Position numbers and translations under genes: made by a program
From: Pseudarthrobacter oxydans
Lineage (GTDB): Bacteria; Actinomycetota; Actinomycetes; Actinomycetales; Micrococcaceae
NCBI RefSeq assembly: GCF_034258515.1
Contig: NZ_CP139438.1
Coordinates: 4,376,104-4,440,103 of the forward strand
Length of the DNA stretch: 64,000 bases
Reading direction: 5' to 3'
Notes under the pieces: generated by a model
What the model was told of the DNA's origin: nothing
The model's input: the letters and a program-made list of their open reading frames with translations, nothing else
Databases searched by the model: none
Shown: in pieces, positions 7,596 to 16,459 of the stretch
How positions within the stretch are numbered: position 1 is the first letter of the stretch
Layout: each line of letters begins with the position of its first letter

Positions 7596-9366
7596 TCACC
7601 CGGTAGGCGCGGGCGTCTGCATTGCTGAACACTAGTTCCACTCCATCCTGCGCGCTTAGCCACGCCTCCAGCTCGGCGAAGCCGCCGGCGCTGCTGGCGC
7701 CCCGAAGCACAAGACTCGCTTCCGACGAGCGGGTGAGCAACAAGACGGCACCGGCAGGGTTTTTCCGGGCATTGTCGTAAACGACTGGGCCGCACGCCGC
7801 CGTAGACAAGTCGGACCGGCACATGTAGTCCATGGTCCGATACGGGTGCTCGAGGTAGGCCTCGCTGCGCCACGGCGTCGGGGGGGAAGCCGAGATGATC
7901 GTTGAGCCGGGCGGCGCGAGGCGCTGTACGGCGGCGACGGCAGCGATCTCGTTGTCGGTGAAGACGTCAAACTGGGCGTTCCCGAACCGGCCTGTCACTG
8001 TCAGCAGGCCCAACAGGCAGAACGTCAGCGCGAGGCCCCCCGCGGCACGGAGTGAGGGCTGTGTCCTGCCTTCAGTGGGAAGCAGGATCGAGCATGCCTG
8101 CAAAGCGATGAAGGGCAGAGCGAAAAGCGAGACGCGGATGAGCATTTCCCCGCCGTACAGCTGCACGGGGAAGAGCAGCAGGGGGGTGACGGCAAGGAGG
8201 ACTACCCGGATGTCGAACCGCCCCCTGCGCCAGTCGCGCACCGCGCCCGCCGCGGCAAGCGCCCACAGCAGGAGGGTGAGAACGACCCTGGCCTGCACCA
8301 CGAGCACGTGCCCAGCGGTCCCGCTCACGCGGTCGACGACGTTGGCATTGATTGCGGCCAGCACACCTCCTTCCGCCAGGGGCGGGTTCCCGGCGAGGTA
8401 TGCACTGGCGGGGTAGGCGAGCCAGAGTGCCAGCAGGACCGCGGTGATCAGGGGCAGCCGGCCGGGCCAGACATGTCCGCTCAGGGTGAGAGCGGTGAGG
8501 GAAATGAGCAACAGGAAAGGCGTCAGTTGATGGCTCGCGCAGATGACCGCGATGAGCACGAGAGCCACCGCGAGGGCGCTCACCCGGTACCCTGGCCGGG
8601 GCTCAGCCGGGGACCGCCCTTGCCACCACGCCGCCACGTCGACGTCTCGGAAGCCGCGGAACTTGGGGGGCCGCGCAGCCAGCGGGCCGACGACAAGTGC
8701 GATCACGACGAGGTACAGGAAGAAGCCGAAGGCTTGGGGAGACAGGTAGTCCTGGTCCTGCCAGTTGCCGAGGCAGAAGAGCCAGAGCACGAGCCAGCGC
8801 CGTCGCGGATCCTGCGTAAGGTAGCGCATCAGCACGCCCAGGGCAGCGAGCCACAGACCCACGTTGAGCACCGGCGCCCACAGGGCAAGGGCTACCGGGT
8901 CGAGGCCGGTTGCCTTCAGTACTGTCGCCAGGAGGGCGAAGAAACCCGGCCAGTTAAAGTAGGCGTCAATGTCGGGGTCGATCCCCTGGCTGCGCGAGAG
9001 GGCGTCGGCAATGCCGAGATGACGGAACGCGACCTCACCACGCGGTACGTCCGTGACGAAGGCTGCCGTCCCGAAGAGCACGAGCACCAACACCAGCACC
9101 AGCCACATCAAGACCGCCCGGCCTGCCGGACCTGAGGCATCCCCTCGCAGGGCCACAACGAAGGCAACGTTCAGAATCAGGACCCCTGCCCAGAACGGGT
9201 AGGGGAGCACGGCAACGAGCCCCAGGTCGCTGTTCACGGGAACGGCGACCGTGGAAGCGGCCCACACGGCAAGCGCCAGCGACACGACCCCCGCCAGTGC
9301 GCACCAGGCGTCACGGGCCTTCCAGCGTCCTCGGATGCGGCTGGGCGCATCAATCGTGGTTGTCAT
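7588..9366 (-). CDS. Large polytopic membrane protein, probable glycan polymerase or GT-C-like enzyme
   Basis: The 592-residue product has roughly 12 hydrophobic segments, beginning near residue 20 (AWCALAGVVSLALAVWAAS). After the last segment it has a soluble C-terminal domain with ASPPTPWRSEAYLEHPYRTM and five or so Cys/Trp-containing positions. Size and topology fit O-antigen-polymerase-like or GT-C glycosyltransferase proteins, but no specific motif is clear. It overlaps the flippase gene upstream and the small membrane gene downstream by ATGA, so polymerase and export functions are plausibly coupled. Confidence 0.65.
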   Translation of the reverse strand: MTTTIDAPSRIRGRWKARDAWCALAGVVSLALAVWAASTVAVPVNSDLGLVAVLPYPFWAGVLILNVAFVVALRGDASGPAGRAVLMWLVLVLVLVLFGTAAFVTDVPRGEVAFRHLGIADALSRSQGIDPDIDAYFNWPGFFALLATVLKATGLDPVALALWAPVLNVGLWLAALGVLMRYLTQDPRRRWLVLWLFCLGNWQDQDYLSPQAFGFFLYLVVIALVVGPLAARPPKFRGFRDVDVAAWWQGRSPAEPRPGYRVSALAVALVLIAVICASHQLTPFLLLISLTALTLSGHVWPGRLPLITAVLLALWLAYPASAYLAGNPPLAEGGVLAAINANVVDRVSGTAGHVLVVQARVVLTLLLWALAAAGAVRDWRRGRFDIRVVLLAVTPLLLFPVQLYGGEMLIRVSLFALPFIALQACSILLPTEGRTQPSLRAAGGLALTFCLLGLLTVTGRFGNAQFDVFTDNEIAAVAAVQRLAPPGSTIISASPPTPWRSEAYLEHPYRTMDYMCRSDLSTAACGPVVYDNARKNPAGAVLLLTRSSEASLVLRGASSAGGFAELEAWLSAQDGVELVFSNADARAYRVTP

Positions 9367-10646
9367 CGTGACTCCTTCGTGACACGCCGGAGAACGGCGA
9401 TTAACCGGAGGCCGGCAGCAACAGCTCCAATGGAGAGCACCACCAGCCACGCAAGGGCCATGGCGCCGGGGCCCGCTTCGGCCTCCAACAGCGCTGACGC
9501 GCAGAGGGCCACCCCGAGCGTCACGCCGACCACGATCGGCTCTGTGTAACGGCCGAGAGCCCGGCACACGGCGTTGTAGGCCTGCAGCACCGCGTACGGC
9601 ACCAGTCCGGCCGCCAACCACCGCAGAGCGTCAGCGGATGCGTCAGCGTACCGCTCCCCCAGCAGACTGAGCAGCGGGTGAGCGAGGAGGACGAGGACGA
9701 CTGCCGCCAGACCTCCTATGGCGAGCGACCAACGGAGACTCGCCCAGGTTGTAGCCACCAGGCGGTGAGGGTCGCGGACACCTTCGGAAAACTGGACGAT
9801 GCCCATCAGCATCGGAGCGGAGTAGGCAGCCCAGGCCATCATCCATGCGGGATACCAGTAGGCAGCGATCTCAGGCGCCACCGTGTGGGCCAGCAGGAGC
9901 GGCAGCACCAGCCCGGGGGCGCGCTCGGTGAGGGTGAGGAGCTGGTACGGAATACCCACCGCCAGCAGTGGACGGCCGCGCGTCGAACGCAAGGATGGTC
10001 GCGGCCGATAGCCAATCAGTTTTCGCAGCTGGATCACACCGACGACGCACGCCACTGTATTCCCGAGGGTCCAGCAGGCCATCACCACGTCGGCGGAGGC
10101 GCCATGCGCCTGCCAGGCCACGAGCGCTGCAGCGCCGAGGGAAACCCCGCCGCCCAACGCATACCTCAAGGTCGCGCTGGCCCCGCGTCCCAGCGCCACC
10201 AGCGCTTGGTCCAGCACAATCACCAGGGTGCCGGTGACGGCAGCCGCAAGGAACGTTAACCAGAAGAGAACCGATGCCGACGCCGTGTCCGGCGCCACAG
10301 CCGACTGCAGCACGAGATAGCCGAGGGCCAGCACGGTGCCGGCTGCCCCCACGATGGCGAACGCCGCGTCCAGCACCCGCGCGGGCGGCTCCCCTCGTCC
10401 CACCGCAACGATGACAGCGGACCCGGCACCCAGAACCGCGAGCTGCGTGCAGATCATCACTGCCGCGACCGCGGCCATGGCGAGCCCGACCTCACGGTCT
10501 GACGTCGCGCGTGCGGCCACGACCCAGAAGGCAAAACCCCAGCCAATCTGGGCGGCCTTGCCCACAATGAGGCCGATCGAACTGCGCAGGGCGGAGTGCC
10601 GGACAGTTGAGGGGTCCGTGACCGCGGTCCCTAGTTCAGCGGTCAT
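9363..10646 (-). CDS. Wzx-type polysaccharide flippase (MATE/MOP superfamily)
   Basis: This 427-residue protein has about 12-14 membrane helices. The N-terminus (SALRSSIGLIVGKAAQIGWG) is typical of polysaccharide transporters that flip lipid-linked oligosaccharides across the membrane. It follows the GT2 gene and precedes the putative polymerase, both joined by four-base overlaps. That is the classic layout of a Wzx/Wzy-type pathway. Confidence 0.82.
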   Translation of the reverse strand: MTAELGTAVTDPSTVRHSALRSSIGLIVGKAAQIGWGFAFWVVAARATSDREVGLAMAAVAAVMICTQLAVLGAGSAVIVAVGRGEPPARVLDAAFAIVGAAGTVLALGYLVLQSAVAPDTASASVLFWLTFLAAAVTGTLVIVLDQALVALGRGASATLRYALGGGVSLGAAALVAWQAHGASADVVMACWTLGNTVACVVGVIQLRKLIGYRPRPSLRSTRGRPLLAVGIPYQLLTLTERAPGLVLPLLLAHTVAPEIAAYWYPAWMMAWAAYSAPMLMGIVQFSEGVRDPHRLVATTWASLRWSLAIGGLAAVVLVLLAHPLLSLLGERYADASADALRWLAAGLVPYAVLQAYNAVCRALGRYTEPIVVGVTLGVALCASALLEAEAGPGAMALAWLVVLSIGAVAAGLRLIAVLRRVTKESR

Positions 10647-11464
10647 GACGCCAGACCTTTCGCCAGGCCCGCATAGTTGTACCAGCAGAAAGCGATGTAG
10701 TAGCGCAGCCACCTGGGCTGGCCCGAGGCGAGGCTCAAGACGCTGCCCCGGATAGCCGCGGCGGCAGGAAGCAACGCCAACCTCGCACCGCGCCAGCCGT
10801 GCTTGCGGATCATCCGTCCCAGTCCCGTTCCGTCCATCAGGAACTGGTCCAGGGCGAAGTCAAAGTCGTCGGCGGCAAAACGATGTTCGACGACTACCCG
10901 CTGTGACACCGCCGTCCGCAGCCCTGACTGCCGCATCCGCCAACGGAGCTCGATGTCCTCGCCCGACTTGAACGAGTCGTCGAAACCCACACCCAGCATC
11001 AGGTCTCGGTCGACCATCGTCGCTACGAGCCCGAACCAGTTGCGGCTGCGGCCGGTGCGATGGTGATGTGCCAGCGCCTGCCCCCAGTAGCCCGGTCCAG
11101 CGACACTTTCCAAACCGGCCTGGAGCGCGTCGTAATCGCCCTCGACGAGCTCAGAGAGCAGGTCGGCGACTCCATGTGGCCCGAACACGACGTCAGAGTC
11201 GACGAGCAGGACCCAAGGGGTCCTGCTGCTCTGCACACCGAGCGTTCGCGCCCACGGCAAACCGCGGCCTTCATCACTCAGGACCCGGGCACCTGCCGCG
11301 AGGGCGAGGTCGACCGTACGATCGGTGGAGCATCCGTCCACCACGATGATCTCCGCTACGCCGGACTGACGCAGGGCCTCCAGACAGCGTGGGAGCATGT
11401 GCTCCGCGTTGCGGGCCGGAACGACCGCGGTGACCTCGGAAGGGCTGTGACCCACTGTGCCCAC
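10643..11464 (-). CDS. Family 2 glycosyltransferase
   Basis: The 273-residue GT-A protein has the N-terminal VTAVVPARNAEHMLPRCLEA, the nucleotide-binding VVDGCSTDRT, the metal-binding LLVDSDVVFGP (DSD) and the acceptor-site SGEDIELRWRMRQSG. It transfers a sugar from a nucleotide donor to a lipid or glycan acceptor at the inner membrane face. A C-terminal hydrophobic stretch may tether it. The start is GTG at 11464 or GTG at 11455; the GAGGGGG site fits either. The upstream gene ends four bases before. Confidence 0.85.
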   Translation of the reverse strand: MGTVGHSPSEVTAVVPARNAEHMLPRCLEALRQSGVAEIIVVDGCSTDRTVDLALAAGARVLSDEGRGLPWARTLGVQSSRTPWVLLVDSDVVFGPHGVADLLSELVEGDYDALQAGLESVAGPGYWGQALAHHHRTGRSRNWFGLVATMVDRDLMLGVGFDDSFKSGEDIELRWRMRQSGLRTAVSQRVVVEHRFAADDFDFALDQFLMDGTGLGRMIRKHGWRGARLALLPAAAAIRGSVLSLASGQPRWLRYYIAFCWYNYAGLAKGLAS

Positions 11465-11468
11465 CCCC

Positions 11469-12569
11469 TCAGATCTGCTCGTCCAGGACCGACGGCAGCA
11501 GCTCCTCGAGATACCGGACGATATCGTCAGACGCTTCGTCTGCCGTGTACGCGGAGGGCACCTGCAGCAGGTGGCAGGGCCGTCCGTCGAGCGCTTTGTT
11601 CAGGACGACGCCTTTTGCGGCGAAGTGCTCGCGCCAGGGGACGACGGATGTAGCGGCCAGGCCTGTCACGACATGCTGCGAGAAGCTTGCCATCTCGATG
11701 TGGAAGTTGCCGATCATGCGGTCGACCATCCACTCGGTTGTCCGCTCGACAATCCTGGACCGGGAGCCCTCATAGCGCTCGATGTAGATGGCCGCCGCAA
11801 GCGGAGCCGTCGTCGTCACTTCCCGGCCGGGAAACGCGGTCCCGGCATCAACCATGCGGTGCTCCGGCGACCAACGCCGGGAGAAGTCCGCGAGGCGCGG
11901 GTAACGGATGACGTACGGATGCACCACCGTGGTGAGGCGGCCGACACTCTTCGAGAGCTGAGGCGGGACGAGCGGCTTCCGGACCCCTTCAAACAGGTGC
12001 GGGTAGATTTTCCGGTGGTGCGGCTTAATGAACATCGGCTTCGCGTAGCCGAGCAGCGTGGCGTCCTCGGCGAGAAAGGCCCAGTCATCGCCCATGAACG
12101 ACCAACCCTCGCGCCGCATCAGCTTGGCCGCGGTGCTCGTCTTTCCGGTCCCTCCGGCGGCCGGAAGCGCGATCGCGTGACCCCGGTACGCCATGGTTGC
12201 GGCGTGGATCATGCCAGCTCCGCGGCCGACCATTGCGGCATCGAGAACAGGGACCACGGAGGTCAACAGCTCGCCCGGTCCGTGAATGCGCCACTGCTCC
12301 CCATCCCTCACGATCTGGAGTCGTTCGGCCTGGAAACGCACACTGTTTTCCGTGTACGCAAGCTCATGCTCAAGTAGGCCAGCATCCGGCATCGGCTCCG
12401 GCCGGTCATCGACCACAATGTTGGCCGGCAGTTCGGTGTCTGTGGCGAAACACGCCAACATGCTCTTGAGCTGCGGCGCTGCCGGTGATTCTGCGTCGAC
12501 GCGGATCGCGACGCGGCCGTGAATGTCGAAGTGCAAGGCCTTGGTCTTGGGCTTGGTCTGCCTGTACAT
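11469..12569 (-). CDS. HPr kinase-like P-loop ATPase
   Basis: This 366-residue protein has a Walker A loop ALPAAGGTGKTSTAAK (about residues 134-149) and a GDDWAFLAED stretch (about 160-169), like the kinase domain of HPr(Ser) kinase. It lacks the HprK N-terminal domain and there is no PTS gene nearby. Related HprK-like proteins occur in exopolysaccharide and peptide-modification clusters, where they probably phosphorylate a small molecule or a dedicated protein. It heads the coupled glycan operon. The target is unknown. Confidence 0.75.
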   Translation of the reverse strand: MYRQTKPKTKALHFDIHGRVAIRVDAESPAAPQLKSMLACFATDTELPANIVVDDRPEPMPDAGLLEHELAYTENSVRFQAERLQIVRDGEQWRIHGPGELLTSVVPVLDAAMVGRGAGMIHAATMAYRGHAIALPAAGGTGKTSTAAKLMRREGWSFMGDDWAFLAEDATLLGYAKPMFIKPHHRKIYPHLFEGVRKPLVPPQLSKSVGRLTTVVHPYVIRYPRLADFSRRWSPEHRMVDAGTAFPGREVTTTAPLAAAIYIERYEGSRSRIVERTTEWMVDRMIGNFHIEMASFSQHVVTGLAATSVVPWREHFAAKGVVLNKALDGRPCHLLQVPSAYTADEASDDIVRYLEELLPSVLDEQI

Positions 12570-12646
12570 GGTGTCCCCTGTCTAGTGGTGTCCGATCGGT
12601 GATGTTGCTGAGGTGGACGGCGCCGGCCATGTCGGCCGGCGTCCGA

Positions 12647-15600
12647 CTACTTCGTCAGCGTGAGGATGAGCGTGGGTGCGTTCGTGCTGCCGGCCTCCTT
12701 GGAGTTCAGGTCCAGGCCGTCACTGCTGCTGCTGTCCATGCCCAGTGAGAGTTGTTGGCCCAGCTCACCGGTCAGGCCGCTGACGGTCAACGGAACGTTA
12801 TACGTGGTGTTGGTCGTCGTCGGGCCGAGTGTGCCGATGCTGGTGCCGAGCTGCGGCTTGTTGCTGTAGGTGATCCCGCCCTCGGTCCAGCTGTCATCAG
12901 CGACCAGCTTGACGTTCTGCGTACCCGTGGACCCGCTCCCGGCACTACGCAACTGCAGGGTCGCGCTCACCAGGGTCCTGCCCGCATAGGCTGACAGGTC
13001 GAATTTCAGGTACGTGACCTCCACCGGGCTGTTGTCCACACCCAGCAGGGTGCTCGTGCCATAGTTCGTCCCGGTCGCCCCGCTCGTCACATAGCTGTCA
13101 GCGGTGGCCGTGAGCGTAACCGTTTCCGACGTGCCCCCGCCCGCGGCAGCCGTGGTGAAGGTCCAGGTCTTGTCCTGCGCCAACGCGTTACCGGCAACAT
13201 CCTTCACGCCACCGGAGCCGCCCTTGATCGTCGCCGTGTACGTCGTACCCGCGGCCAGATCCGCGCCAGGGTTCAACGTCGCAACCCTATCCGTGCTGCT
13301 GTAGGTCACAGTCGCCGGCACCGTCGTCGTCCCCGTCTGCAACTCGAACGTGCTCGACGTGACCGTCGAGGCATCCATCGCCTCCGAGAACGTCCCCGTC
13401 GCGTTCGCCGTCACCGCCACACCGGTCGCACCAGCGGCCGGAGACGTACCCGTCACCGTCGGAGCCGTCGTATCGCCGCCACCCGCGGCAGCCGTGGTGA
13501 AGGACCAGGTCTTGTCCTGCGCCAACGCGTTACCGGCAACATCCTTCACGCCACCGGAGCCGCCCTTGATCGTCGCCGTGTACGTCGCACCCGCGGCCAG
13601 ATCCGCGCCAGGGTTCAACGTCGCAACCCTATCCGTGCTGCTGTAGGTCACAGTCGCCGGCACCGTCGTCGTCCCCGTCTGCAACGTGAACGTGCTCGAC
13701 GTGACCGTCGAGGCATCCATCGCCTCCGAGAACGTCCCCGTCGCGTTCGCCGTCACCGCCACACCGGTCGCACCAGCGGCCGGAGACGTACTCGTCACCG
13801 TCGGAGCCGTCGTATCGCCGCCGCCACTGCCGCCGCTCACCGTGAGGATGAGCGTGGGTGCGTTCGTGCTGCCGGCCTCCTTGGAGTTCAGGTCCAGGCC
13901 GTCACTGCTGCTGCTGTCCATGCCCAGTGAGAGTTGTTGGCCCAGCTCACCGGTCAGGCCGCTGACGGTCAACGGAACGTTATACGTGGTGTTGGTCGTC
14001 GTCGGGCCGAGTGTGCCGATGCTGGTGCCGAGCTGCGGCTTGTTGCTGTAGGTGATCCCGCCCTCGGTCCAGCTGTCATCAGCGACCAGCTTGACGTTCT
14101 GCGTACCCGTGGACCCGCTCCCGGCACTACGCAACTGCAGGGTCGCGCTCACCAGGGTCCTGCCCGCATAGGCTGACAGGTCGAATTTCAGGTACGTGAC
14201 CTCCACCGGGCTGCTGTCCACACCCAGCAGGGTGCTCGTGCCATAGTTCGTCCCGGTCGCCCCGCTCGTCACATAGCTGTCAGCGGTGGCCGTGAGCGTA
14301 ACCGTTTCCGACGTGCCCCCGCCCGCGGCAGCCGTGGTGAAGGTCCAGGTCTTGTCCTGCGCCAACGCGTTACCGGCAACATCCTTCACGCCACCGGAGC
14401 CGCCCTTGATCATCGCCGTGTACGTCGTACCCGCCTTCAGGTCAGCGTTCGGGTTCAACGTCGCAACGTTGCCCGTATACGACACAACCGCGGACACAGG
14501 CGTCGCATTTGGCGGAACCGGCGCCGTCCCCTCGTACAACTCGAACGTGCTCGACGTGACCGTCGAGGCATCCATCGCCTCCGAGAACGTCCCCGTCGCG
14601 TTCGCCGTCACCGCCACACCGGTCGCACCATCAGCCGGAGACGTACCCGTCACCGTCGGAGCCGTCGTATCGCCGCCACCCGCGGCAGCCGTGGTGAAGG
14701 ACCAGGTCTTGTCCTGCGCCAACGCGTTACCGGCAACATCCTTCACGCCACCGGAGCCGCCCTTGATGACCGCCGTGTACGTCGTACCCGCCTTCAGGTC
14801 AGCGTTCGGGTTCAACGTCGCAACGTTGCCCGTATACGACACAACCGCGGACACAGGCGTCGCATTTGGCGGAACCGGCGCCGTCCCCTCGTACAACTCG
14901 AACGTGCTCGACGTGACCGTCGAGGCATCCATCGCCTCCGAGAACGTCCCCGTCGCGTTCGCCGTCACCGCCACACCGGTCGCACCAGCGGCCGGAGACG
15001 TACCCGTCACCGTCGGAGCCGTCGTATCAGCGCCACTGCTGGGATCGTAGAAGTGCCAGTACCGGCTTGTTGCGTTGACGTCGGCGAGCACCAGCAGACC
15101 GCTTTTCGCCGTGCCCCGCGCCGCACTGTTGAGGTTCTGTTTCGTTGACGTCACGTTGTGGACATACTGGTCGGCGTCCACGATGCGGGCTGTCTTCGCT
15201 GCTGTGAAGTCGATCTTGTTTAGCGGCGTTGACTTCTCGTAGATCGCGCCCCCGGAGGTGGTGCAGACGCCCGCGTTCGTCGTGCCGTTCGGCTTCGGAT
15301 ACGTGGCGAAGGTGCGCAGCATCTGCGTGCTCTCGTCAATCAGGACGATCACCCGGTTCGGGCACTCTGACACCGGCGCGATCGTGTGGTGCGACCACGT
15401 CGTACCGCTCAATTCCAGGAGCTGGATCAACGGCTGGGGCGCCGACGTGAACGACGTCTTGACGGCGGCGAAAACCCGGTCACCCGAGGAGTCCAGCCAC
15501 TTCAAGTTCATATGGTCATCAGCGCTGCGCTGCCCCGAAACCGCCGCCACAGGAGTGCTCCATCCGGTGTTCGGGGCTCCGCTTGCACTGTCAGCACGGT

Positions 15601-16396
15601 AGCTCCAGTACATGCCGTCTGTGGCGTCACCGACCTGCCGGCTCCACATCAGCCCCATCTTGCCGGGTCCGAATGCGATCAGAGCCGATGTGTCGTCCAC
15701 AGACACATTGCTTAGAGACGCAGGATGCTGGAACGGCGTTCCCCAGGTCTTGCCATCTGTGCCAGTGGCGTTCAGATAGATCTTGTTCCCCTGCTGCCAC
15801 GTGGCCCACACCCGACCAGTCGAGTCCTTATCGATGGTCAGGACCTCAACTTTGTAGTTGTTGATCTGTGTGGAACTCAGCAGCGAGTAAGTCTTCGTAC
15901 TTGAGTTGTAGCTGTAACGCCGCATCAAAGTCGGGAAGTTGGCCTCAGCAGGCAGACCGTCGTTGACGAACATGTGGCTCGCCACATACAACGTCGTCCC
16001 GTCCCACAACACGTCATGATGGGTGTTCGCCCGCGTCTCCGTCGCCACGCCCGTATTGACCCACGAGCCCGTCGCGGCATTGAGCCTGAAGATATGGAAA
16101 TCCGAGCTGGCGGTGTCCCACAGGTTTCCCCACCAGAGCCCGTCGTTGAACCACAACGCACTCTCCGCCCGCTTCGTGCCCGTCGGCGTGCCCGTCCCCG
16201 AATGTGACGGACCCTCTACCCCGACATCACCCGCAGCAGCCGACGCCGCAACCGGGGCCACCAGGGCACCCACCGCAACCAGCAGTGCTGTCAGCAGTGC
16301 AAAGAGCCGCAGATTCCGCGAAGCGGGTGGACCGAAGCCAGCTACATCGGAGGAATCGTGCACGACCGCGCCTCCGCGCGCAAAACAGTGGTTCAT
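12647..16396 (-). CDS. Large secreted repeat protein: propeller-like domain plus (Big_5-Big_5-DNRLRE) x2
   Basis: The 1249-residue product has a long signal peptide (hydrophobic about residues 30-52, ending ASAAA). A propeller-like or BNR-like region of about 400 residues follows, then two copies of a 394-residue block. Each block has two SbsA-type Ig-like domains (TSPAAGATGVAVTANATGTF to TWSFTTAAAGGG) and one DNRLRE/CBM96-like domain (ATADSYVTSGATGTNYGTST). No LPXTG or membrane anchor is present; it ends TLILTLTK. It is probably a carbohydrate-binding or adhesive surface protein tied to the adjacent glycan genes. The start at 16396 has a GGAGGGA site. Confidence 0.8.
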   Translation of the reverse strand: MNHCFARGGAVVHDSSDVAGFGPPASRNLRLFALLTALLVAVGALVAPVAASAAAGDVGVEGPSHSGTGTPTGTKRAESALWFNDGLWWGNLWDTASSDFHIFRLNAATGSWVNTGVATETRANTHHDVLWDGTTLYVASHMFVNDGLPAEANFPTLMRRYSYNSSTKTYSLLSSTQINNYKVEVLTIDKDSTGRVWATWQQGNKIYLNATGTDGKTWGTPFQHPASLSNVSVDDTSALIAFGPGKMGLMWSRQVGDATDGMYWSYRADSASGAPNTGWSTPVAAVSGQRSADDHMNLKWLDSSGDRVFAAVKTSFTSAPQPLIQLLELSGTTWSHHTIAPVSECPNRVIVLIDESTQMLRTFATYPKPNGTTNAGVCTTSGGAIYEKSTPLNKIDFTAAKTARIVDADQYVHNVTSTKQNLNSAARGTAKSGLLVLADVNATSRYWHFYDPSSGADTTAPTVTGTSPAAGATGVAVTANATGTFSEAMDASTVTSSTFELYEGTAPVPPNATPVSAVVSYTGNVATLNPNADLKAGTTYTAVIKGGSGGVKDVAGNALAQDKTWSFTTAAAGGGDTTAPTVTGTSPADGATGVAVTANATGTFSEAMDASTVTSSTFELYEGTAPVPPNATPVSAVVSYTGNVATLNPNADLKAGTTYTAMIKGGSGGVKDVAGNALAQDKTWTFTTAAAGGGTSETVTLTATADSYVTSGATGTNYGTSTLLGVDSSPVEVTYLKFDLSAYAGRTLVSATLQLRSAGSGSTGTQNVKLVADDSWTEGGITYSNKPQLGTSIGTLGPTTTNTTYNVPLTVSGLTGELGQQLSLGMDSSSSDGLDLNSKEAGSTNAPTLILTVSGGSGGGDTTAPTVTSTSPAAGATGVAVTANATGTFSEAMDASTVTSSTFTLQTGTTTVPATVTYSSTDRVATLNPGADLAAGATYTATIKGGSGGVKDVAGNALAQDKTWSFTTAAAGGGDTTAPTVTGTSPAAGATGVAVTANATGTFSEAMDASTVTSSTFELQTGTTTVPATVTYSSTDRVATLNPGADLAAGTTYTATIKGGSGGVKDVAGNALAQDKTWTFTTAAAGGGTSETVTLTATADSYVTSGATGTNYGTSTLLGVDNSPVEVTYLKFDLSAYAGRTLVSATLQLRSAGSGSTGTQNVKLVADDSWTEGGITYSNKPQLGTSIGTLGPTTTNTTYNVPLTVSGLTGELGQQLSLGMDSSSSDGLDLNSKEAGSTNAPTLILTLTK
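12652..15030. repeat. 1182-bp tandem duplication inside the surface-protein gene
   Basis: The sequence at 12661 onward recurs at 13843 onward, an exact period of 1182 bases (394 codons). The DNRLRE-encoding parts (about 12652-13135 and 13836-14317) differ by only about one base in 480 (T/C near 13037/14213). The Ig-like parts are more diverged. This indicates recent duplication or gene conversion. Confidence 0.9.
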
Positions 16397-16459
16397 TTCT
16401 TCATCCCTCCGACTCATTCGCGCTGTGAAATTCTGACGGTTCCGCTTTCACGCTTTCAC

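Noticed and set aside
12600..12646. GC-rich hairpin after the surface-protein gene as a terminator
   Set aside because: The stem is good but no T run follows, and the next gene in the same direction begins soon after. I could not decide its role.
13104..15050. Long open frames on the plus strand across the surface-protein gene
   Set aside because: They are antisense shadows of a repetitive, high-GC coding region and repeat with the same period.
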